Shown piece after piece: positions 56,871 to 64,000 of a DNA stretch of 64,000 nucleotides. The notes beneath the pieces are model-generated. The model was given only the letters and a program-made list of their open reading frames with translations. It ran no database searches and was not told where the DNA came from. The position numbers were made by a program, and so were the translations under genes. The stretch's first letter is position 1; each line of letters opens with the position of its first letter. Location of the stretch: contig QNQO01000524.1 of assembly GCA_003290165.1 (NCBI GenBank), forward strand, positions 620,001 through 684,000, written 5' to 3'. Source of the DNA: Berberis thunbergii (lineage: Eukaryota; Streptophyta; Magnoliopsida; Ranunculales; Berberidaceae).

Positions 56871-57840
56871 TCATTTTAGGATCAGATATGACATTAGGAG
56901 TCTAGGTTCCTGTAAGTTTCTCATGCCTTTCCTAACCTTCAAGAGTTTCAGCTCTTCAGATCTAGAATCTTAGAATATCTTCTACTAGTCTAGCCACTTG
57001 GACAAACATTCTACTTGGTTCGGCCTAGTCTCATCTTTCAGTTTTTTTCCGTATTTACTCATAGCTGCTTAGAAAACACACAGGCATCTTTTCCCCGGCA
57101 TTTTCTTTTTCTTGCTAATTTCTGACACCTTCCTATATGCTCTGAGAATTTCAGTCCTCCCCTCGTTTTCGTTTTTTACAAGAAAAAGTGGGTAGAGGAA
57201 CTGATGCGAAATTCACTTTCTGCTGCTGCTTTCAAATATCCAGTGACATTGTGATATGTCATCCTTCTTGTAACCCTCTAGTTTCAGTGTGTCCTTTTCA
57301 AGGATAAAATAGTATCTCATTTGCTTTTGTTGCAACTTGCAAGCCTATGTAGTTGTCCTTTTCTTTTGTTGGTCAGTTCTATTATCACTTTTAGGTTGTC
57401 ATTCTGGAAGCGTAATCTGTGGACGTCGATTGTATTAAAATATTCATAAGGTATGACCATTTTCTAAGTTTAAATTTATTTAATATGTACATCTGATTTC
57501 ATTTGCATATTGTCTAATTGCCACTAATTTCTTCTGGTGTGTGATCCTTGTGTTGTTCCAGGAAGCCAGTCGAATAGGATGGTTCAGTTGTCATTTGACT
57601 TGCACCAGTGTCTGTCAGGTAGCATTTTTGCTCTTGTAAGATTTGTCTTTTGGGAGCTTACTCTTGAGGAGCTAATCTATGCTACTAGAAGGTAGAATCA
57701 GTATATTGTTTTAACGTTTTAAGTATATGCATCATATTTAACATGAGGTATGTGATCACATGATATTGATGCATTTTGTTTTTGTTATATGATGACCAGA
57801 GTGATCACATGATATTTAGCATTGGTTATGTGGTTGCTTT

Positions 57841-57976
57841 AACACCAGCGCCAGCACCGGCAACTCCTGCTGTCCAGTCCAGTGGGTTCTCTACCAATTC
57901 AGGTGCTCAGTCCCCATCTAAGAAAGCCAGGGGCAGACCCCCGGGTCTGGAAAGAAGCAGCAAATGGCTGCTCTAG
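57841..57976 (+). pseudogene. Captured AT-hook (AHL family) exon
   Basis: Reads TPAPAPATPAVQSSGFSTNS, then GAQSPSKKARGRPPG. This is the AT-hook region of plant AHL nuclear proteins, which bind AT-rich DNA in the minor groove through the RGRP core. A missing T after CCCCCGGG shifts the frame; corrected, it continues with the expected SGKKQQMAAL and ends at an intact donor GTAAAT (57977). Only this exon is present, without the PPC/DUF296 domain. It lies inside the CACTA element and is a captured copy. Confidence 0.85.
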
Positions 57977-58884
57977 GTAAATTTTTCGAAACTGTTCTTT
58001 CTTCTTCATACTCTTCTCTAACTAAATTCCTAGCTATCCTATTTTATTAAACCTTGAAAGACTAGTTTAATGTTTTCGTTAGTCAGACCCTTGAATTAAT
58101 GTTGTAACCTTTTTGGACAAAAGTCCAGCATCCTCACTGATTATACCTTAAAGGTAAAAAGTCTGCATTACTAGATGCATACACATTGTAGTTTAGATGT
58201 AAACATTCAAAAAAAAATGAAAAGTAAGCATCAATTTTTCAGTTACTGGGGCTAGATTGCAGCTTTCTGAAACATTGAATTTGTTGTTACATTTGAGGGT
58301 CATTCCCATCTTTAATGAAAATGATGCAATTAGTACCAGGAAATCTCCATACGAGGTATATTATGCTTCAATGCTCTCCCTGACTTGAACTTGAGTTTAA
58401 ATGATTAAAAAAAGTATTGACATGAACGGAAATCTTTCCTATTCATCTGTTTCCATATATCATTTGCTTGTGTGTAGTAAACAATTTTGTCATTTGAGAC
58501 GTGAGCCGATAGTATAAAGGTCAGGCCCCATTATTAATGGAGGTGGTTTGATTTTATTAATTAGATAATTCCCTTTGAGAATTAAGAATTGATTAGTGAC
58601 AGTTCTTTGATTCAATATCTCTATTGTGTTTCCATGTTAAATTTTATATTACAATGTCACACATACCTAGCTTACAAGTTCACAAAATGAAGATGACTAC
58701 TTGCACCAAAAAATGTAGTAGATAGGAAGATGCCATATACTGTTATAGCCGGAATAATGGGAATCAGAGGAGATATCTTTATAGTGTCATGAAGACATGA
58801 AACCATCGTTCCTTTTGATATGAAGAATGAAAATTAACATCACTGCTGTAGGAATTAACCTTGGCAGTGCATTTGTTTCTGCAG

Positions 58885-58989
58885 GTTGCTATAGAAGACC
58901 CAAAAAGGTTTCGGATAGAAATGACATTCAGCCGCGGTGCAGATCTGAGCCCTTTAGAGGTAGTGGCGGAGACTATAAGATTGTCATGA
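58885..58989 (+). pseudogene. Captured terminal-exon-like segment, unidentified
   Basis: Preceded by TTTGTTTCTGCAG, it reads [20 protein letters not shown] then [14 protein letters not shown] and a stop. It looks like the last exon of a host gene. I do not recognise the family with confidence. Confidence 0.5.
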
Positions 58990-59375
58990 TCATAATTTAT
59001 CCTCGTGGCATGTCTGAACCATGAGGCTTAGACTGTTACCTATTTTATTTATTTTGGCTTTGTGAAATATCAATTCAATGAAACAAAATATACATGATGT
59101 TCACTGAAATAACAGAGTTACACCTACGTCTCTCGTAGCAGCAACATTGCGTCTCTCGTAGCAGCAGTAGCATTGCGTCTCTCGTAGCAGCAGCAACATT
59201 GTTCCACTTTCTTTGTATTTGAGATATTTAAGTTTGTGTGTGTCATTGTATTTGAGATATTATTTGACTCAATGTAATACATTTTCTTATTAATTACATT
59301 ACTTTGCCTCCATTATTTGATAGATTTTGACTCAATGATTCAAAGTCATTTGATAGCAAAAAAAAAAAAAAAAAA

Positions 59376-59678
59376 AAATTACTATTCACGGCTTAAAACC
59401 GTGGCTAAAAAGGTTTAGCAACGGTTTTAAGCCGTGGCAAGTCTGGCCACGGTTTTAAACCGTTGCTAAACTTGCCACGGCTTAAAACCGTTGCTAAACT
59501 TTTAGCCACGGTTTAGAACCGTGGCTAAAGCATCAACCGTCCTGAATATAAAACCGTTGCTACAATTTTAGCAACGGTTTATAGCCGTTACAAAGGATTT
59601 CGCGAGGCCCCTGTAGTCCACGGCTCTTAGCCGTGGCAATGGCTTACGCCCACGGTATAGAACCGTTGCTAATGGGGG
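59376..59678. repeat. CACTA right subterminal repeats
   Basis: At least ten copies of words such as TTTAGCCACGG, TTTTAAACCGTTGC and TTAGCAACGG in both orientations, matching those at 53590-53785. An A-run (59360-59378) precedes them. Confidence 0.85.
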
Positions 59679-59699
59679 TTTTTGGTGTAGTGTGAGCGC

Positions 59700-60470
59700 C
59701 TTGGCGCTATGGAGGAACGACAGGCTAGTCGAATGCAAAGACTAGAAACCAGATGGACCAGTTGAGCTGTTTGGGAGAACAGATCAGTCACCTTGATGAC
59801 TCTTTCACTTGGCAAATAGAGTGGATTCGCTGGCTGAGCACGTTGACAATTTGGAGGGAAGAACAGTCGCTATGGAAGAGTCGCCTCACCCCACATCTCA
59901 AGTGATGAGTGACTTCCAATTACAGTTGGAGGACTTGTTTGCAAGGGTTGGCTTGCTGACCAAGGCCACAGGGACGACTGATCACCCTAGGATGAAAGTG
60001 CCTGAGCCAAAGTCATACGCTGGGGTACGAGATGGGAAGGAGCTAGAGAACTTCTTGTTTGATCTGGACATATTTTCGCGCGTGAACCCCGAATCAGAAG
60101 AAGCCAAGGTCACCATGGCGACCATGTACTTAGCAGGTGATGCGAAACTATGGTGGAGAACCAAATATGCAGATATGGAAGAAGGTCGCATCCTTATTAG
60201 AACTTGGGCAGACCTCAAAAAGGAACTCAGAAATCAATTCTTGCCTGAGAACACTGATTTCTTAGCAAGGAGGAAGCTCCACACCATCAAACAGACAGGC
60301 AATATTCGAGACTATGTCAGGCATTCTCAACTTGCTTGCTAGATATTCGAGACATGTCTGAGAAGGACAAAGTTTTCTGTTTCATGGAACAAGCTCAGCC
60401 GCTTCTGCAAGCAGAATTCAAAGGCAGAAGGTGACAGATATTACAAGTGCTATTGCAGCAGCAGAAAGGT
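59700..60470 (+). mobile_element. Ty3/gypsy gag region (chromovirus-like)
   Basis: The frame at 59809-60342 reads RVDSLAEHVDNLEGRTVAME (coiled coil), then KVPEPKSYAGVRDGKELENF, LFDLDIFSRVN, MYLAGDAKLWWRTKYAD, and TWADLKKELRNQFLPENTDF. This is the retrotransposon gag capsid region. The 5' end and LTR are missing: the sequence starts directly at the CACTA end. A stop at 60340 and shifts follow. Confidence 0.88.
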
Positions 60471-61640
60471 TTAGCGATTATATGCCCATGGCTGGATCCA
60501 CTTCGCTCAATCACTCCACAGCTAGAACTGGCAGTACCAATTCAAGCTCAGGGTCGAATGCTCGATCACCTCACCAAAACTGGGGAAACTCAATCAGAAC
60601 CGAGGAAACTACAATTCTCGGCCGTCCAACCAGAATTGGAGTTCCAACAAAATTGGAATGCCAGCCCTAGCAACTCAAATTACAACAACAAAGGAGGGCA
60701 AAACTACTCTGGGCAGTGGAGACCATCTGACCTGCCCCATGCATTCTTTGCAATAGCAGGGATCACCCAACAGGCAAATGTCCATCCAAACCAGCCCTAC
60801 ACTCATTGATGTCCTTGCTTCAACAGAACCTTCTAACTCGACCGCATCGAGCTCGAACCCCACCAACAGTGAGACCTCCCAGATGGGAGCTCTACGCAAC
60901 TCATGCTGTCAAAGGAAAATGTATGAGCACCCCACAAGAAGCTTACAATACATCGACATCACTATCAATGGGTTCCCTTCCCAAGCATTGTTGGATTCAG
61001 GAGCGATAGACAATTTATTGCCCCAGAGGAAGCTAGACGTGTGGGTCCCTGAACTTAGAAGGAGATGTGGGTAATTGAAAGCTGTCAACTCTGGGCAATC
61101 TCTATAATGGTATGGCTAGAGCGTGCCACTACAGTGGCCATGGAAGGAAGATCAAACTTCTTGAGCACGTCTCACTTGATGATTTTAAGGTGATTCTTGC
61201 CAAGAATTCTTCCGAGGAGCTGCAGCAGGACCACTACCTTTCATGACTCCTTGGGCTTTTTCGGACCCAAGACTACGCATCTGTACCAACCTCAATTCGA
61301 CCCACAACTCATGATAGAATATTGTCGGCGCTCCAAGTCAAGAGAGGCTTGGCCAAAGGAGAAGATACATACTTAGCTGTGGCAAAGCTAAGATGAAGTG
61401 ATACTAGCAAAATCCCCGAGGAAGTTGCCAAGTTATTGCTGACTTTCAGCGAAGTGATGCCGAATGAATTGCCAAAGAATCTACCTCCAGAAGGCTCATT
61501 GACACGAAATTGAGTTAGTGCCTGGTGCCAGCACCCGCACTGTAGTCTCATATCGCATGAGCCCTCCAGAGTTGACCGAATTGAGAAAACCAACTAGATG
61601 CTTGTTGGAGTCGGGATTCATTCAGCCCTCTAAACACCTT
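60471..61640 (+). mobile_element. Gypsy gag C-terminus and protease relic
   Basis: Asn/Ser/Gln-rich linker in several frames, then a protease remnant (about 60940-61030) reading LQYIDITINGFPSQALLDSG AIDN in two pieces, with the catalytic DSG retained but frame breaks soon after. No complete zinc knuckle is readable. The stretch 61080-61640 leads into RT and has many stops. Confidence 0.75.
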
Positions 61641-62370
61641 ATGGGCACTCTGTTCTTTTCAGCGAAACATGAGGCAAGTCTTCGCCTTTGTGTGTGACTA
61701 TAGAGCCTTGAACAAGTCCTATAAAGAACAAATACCCGCTACCGCTCATTGCAGACTATTCGACCAACTTGGATCTGCCAGATACTTCACAAAACTCGAA
61801 CTGAGATCAGGTTACATCAGGTCCGCATTGCTGCTGGCGACGAACCCAAAACTGCTTGTTCTACTAGATATGGGTCATATGAGTTCCTAGTAATGCCCTT
61901 CGGCTTGACCAATGCTCCAGCTACGTTTTGCACCCTTATGAATGGCCTGTTCCGTCACCTTCTGGACAAGTCTGTGGTTGTCTATCTTGACGATATTGTG
62001 GTTTATAGTGGGACTATAGAAAACACCTACATCATTTGCGAGAAGTGTTCCAAATCCTTAGGGATAATCATCTCTTTGTCAAGAAGGAAAGTGCGCATTC
62101 GGCCAGACCCAGATCAATTTCTTGGGTCATGTTATTGGCAATGGCAAGATTCAGATGGACATGGAGAAAGTCAAGGCAATCCATGATTGGAAACTCCTAA
62201 GAACGTGTCTCAACTACGTTCTTTCCTTGGACTCGCAAACTATTATCGTCGCTTCATAAGGGACTACTCTAAGAGAGCTGTTGCACTGACAAATTTGTTG
62301 AAACAAGACCGAACATGGGAATGGGATAGGCAGTGTGAAGCTTCATTCCAAGACTTGAAATGGCCGTGAT
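61641..62370 (+). mobile_element. Gypsy reverse transcriptase relic
   Basis: I can read [29 protein letters not shown], then [40 protein letters not shown] and [11 protein letters not shown] with the catalytic LDD. Then [20 protein letters not shown] marks the thumb. Frameshifts near 61850 and 62050 and stops break it. Confidence 0.9.
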
Positions 62371-63150
62371 GAAAATCCAGTATTGGCCTTGCCAGACATC
62401 ACCAAGCCCTTTGAAGTACAAAAAGATGCATCTGATTATGCCTTAGGGGGAGTTTTGCTTCAAGATGGTCACCCGGTAGCATATGAGAGTCGAAAGTTGA
62501 ATGATACAGAGTCCCGTTACTCAGCTCAGGAAAAGGAATTGCTAGCCATTGTACATTGTTTACGGGTGTGGAGACACTACCTTTTGGGATCTCAAGTCCT
62601 TGTTAAAATGGATATGCAGCAGCAAGCCATTTCCTTACTCAGAAGATGCTAACCTCCAAGCAATCTTGATGGCAGGAAAAATTAGCAGAATTTGACTTAG
62701 TATTGGAATACAAGCCAGGGCGCACTAACAATGTAGCTGATGCACTCAGTAGAAGGGCAGACCTTGCAGTGCTAACCCATACCGGTCCGAGTCACACCAT
62801 CTTGGAGAAGATCAAAGCAGGCCTACAGATAGACCACCAAGCGAAGGCGATTACGAGTTGATCAAGCAGGGCAAAACTCGACGGTTTCTGGATAAAAGAT
62901 GGAGCAATACTCACAACTGGTAATCGCCTCTATGTTCCAAGAACCTCTAGTTTGAGGAAAGAACTTTTGAGCGAATGCCATGACACCCATTGGGGCGGGA
63001 CAATCCAGGTTGGAACGAACACTTGCATTGCTAGAGAGGGGTACTAATTGGCCTGCAGATACAGGAGGAATGTAATGGCCTATGTTCGAACATGTCTTAT
63101 TTTGCCAGCAAGATAAGGTTGAAAGAGATCGACCAGTACGGCTTACTAGA
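62371..63150 (+). mobile_element. Gypsy RNase H and zinc-finger region
   Basis: PFEVQKDASDYALGGVLLQD, HPVAYESRKLN, AQEKELLAIVHCLRVWRHYL are RNase H blocks (62383-62652). EYKPGRTNNVADALSRR follows near 62708-62757. The H2C2 finger region before integrase is decayed (HDTHWGG near 62980). Confidence 0.88.
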
Positions 63151-63780
63151 AGCCCTTGCCTGTTCCGACTCGTCCTTGGGAAAGTGTTTCCATGGACTTC
63201 ATTACTGGGTTACCGAAAGTGGAGGATTTCAGGTGTATCCTTGTAGTTGTTGACCGATTCTCAAAGTATGTGACCTTTGTGACTGACCGGACTGACTTGC
63301 ACAGCCGAAGATACGACGCAATTGTTCCTCAAGCATGTAGTGAAGTATTGGGGACTGCCCAGAAAACAATTGTTAGCGACTGTGATGTCGCTTCACAGGA
63401 AAGTTGGAAGGAGTTGTTCAAGCTCTTGGGATCCAAACTTAATATGTCGACAAGCCAACATCCCAATCTGACGGACAGACTGAGCGCTTTAACTCTATGC
63501 TCGAAGAATACCTTCGTCATTTTGTAAGTGCAAAACTCAAGAAAAATTGGGTGGGACTACTTGATGTTGCACAATTTTGTTTCAAACTTACAAAAGAGCT
63601 CAGCTACTCATTCCAGCCCCTTTCAGTTGGTTACCGGTCAGCAACCATTGACACCACATACATACTTACCAGATACCAAGGACCCAGCCCAAGAGCTCTT
63701 GAATTTGTCAAACCTAGCAGAAAAACATTGAAGTTGCTTGAGCTATCTTGAGAAAGCCTCTCCGTCACATGAAGCAATGG
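63151..63780 (+). mobile_element. Gypsy integrase relic
   Basis: RPWESVSMDFITGLPKVEDF, CILVVVDRFSKYVTFV hold the first catalytic Asp; VSDCDVASQESWKELFKLLG should hold the second but has decayed from SDRD. LNMSTSQHPNLTDRLSALT stands where the QTDGQTE motif should be. Shifts near 63480 and 63600 follow. Confidence 0.88.
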
Positions 63781-64000
63781 GCAAACAAGAAATGACGGAT
63801 TGGTCCTTTTAAAGTCGGGGACTTTGTATTTGGTGAAGCTAGATTATGCTCAAACAAGTATAAAAGGACAGCTATGAGCCACAACAATAATCTATTTCGT
63901 AAGTATGAGGGACCGGTACAGATTATTGAGAAAGTCGGCAAAGTCTCCTATCGCGTCAAGTTACGACATTGGCTCGTTTCACCCATCCTGTCTTCCATGC
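63781..64000 (+). mobile_element. Gypsy integrase C-terminus, entering chromodomain region
   Basis: GPFKVGDFVFGEARL, LFRKYEGPVQIIEKVGKVSY and RVKLRHW correspond to the GPF/Y module, after which chromoviruses carry a chromodomain. The element runs past the end of the window, so the 3' LTR is not seen. Confidence 0.7.

Larger units (their letters stand above)
53565..59692. mobile_element. CACTA transposon carrying host gene fragments
   Basis: Terminal inverted repeats CACTACACCAAAA (53565-53577) and TTTTTGGTGTAGTG (59679-59692) bound 6.1 kb. Both ends have dense subterminal repeats of the GCCACGGTTTTAAACCGTGG type. I see no transposase (TNP1/TNP2) frame, so it looks non-autonomous. Inside are pieces with splice sites, including an AT-hook protein exon. 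The 3-bp flanks do not match (ATT at the left, TGA at the right), and the left flank is a protease intron while the right is gypsy gag. The outer junctions have therefore been altered since insertion, or the two ends belong to different elements. Confidence 0.8.

Overview
The window is nuclear DNA from a flowering plant, most likely a dicot. It is AT-rich, intron-containing and dense in transposons. Plant-specific families are present: CYP707A, AT-hook AHL proteins, DUF4283-type LINE ORF1 and plant copia and gypsy elements. I cannot name the species. Only two host genes look intact. One is a 17-exon minus-strand gene for the WD40 ribosome-biogenesis factor DCAF13/SOF1 (35793-44235). The other is a single-exon minus-strand gene for a small plant protein of unknown role (33744-34229). 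Nearly everything else is transposon sequence, nested insertions and broken gene copies.

1-7.1 kb: two broken copies of a CYP707A (abscisic acid 8'-hydroxylase) gene lie head to head. Copy A (3051-4715, plus) keeps its promoter. Copy B (5143-6158, minus) keeps introns. Matching upstream DNA forms outer inverted arms (505-1362 and 6205-7054), so the whole block is a large imperfect palindrome. 7.1-12.9 kb: a degenerate LINE is split by a 400-bp hAT-like element and by a 3.7-kb LTR-like element that carries a plastid-type aldolase fragment. 13-17.4 kb: relics of Ty3/gypsy elements, an HSP90 pseudogene and a ~78-bp tandem repeat.

17.4-21.3 kb: a third CYP707A fragment has exon 3 split by a 3001-bp composite of miniature LTR retrotransposons (TRIMs). 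Six complete LTRs and one partial LTR lie in tandem on the minus strand and face a complete TRIM on the plus strand, and a perfect 5-bp target duplication flanks the whole. 21.3-24.6 kb: a copia relic with its 3' LTR. 25-32.4 kb: a second LINE (endonuclease, RT, C-terminal region), split by a second copy of the LTR-like element; a Tourist-like MITE follows.

33.7-44.9 kb: the two host genes. The DCAF13 promoter region has a telo-box and a site II element, as expected for a ribosome-biogenesis gene. 45.6-49.7 kb: a LINE 3' half with poly(A), then a short gypsy element with both LTRs, gag and protease but almost no pol. 50.2-53.5 kb: a papain-like cysteine protease pseudogene hit by a 2.7-kb LINE-derived insertion that carries an intact ORF1, no ORF2, a poly(A) tail and a 12-15 bp target duplication. 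53.6-59.7 kb: a CACTA transposon holding host exon fragments, including an AT-hook (AHL) exon. 59.7-64 kb: a decayed chromodomain-type gypsy element running off the end.

The genes do not form a pathway. The strongest points for follow-up are the CYP707A palindrome, which could fold into long hairpin RNA, the TRIM composite with U5 ends at both termini, and the ORF1-only 'half-LINE'.
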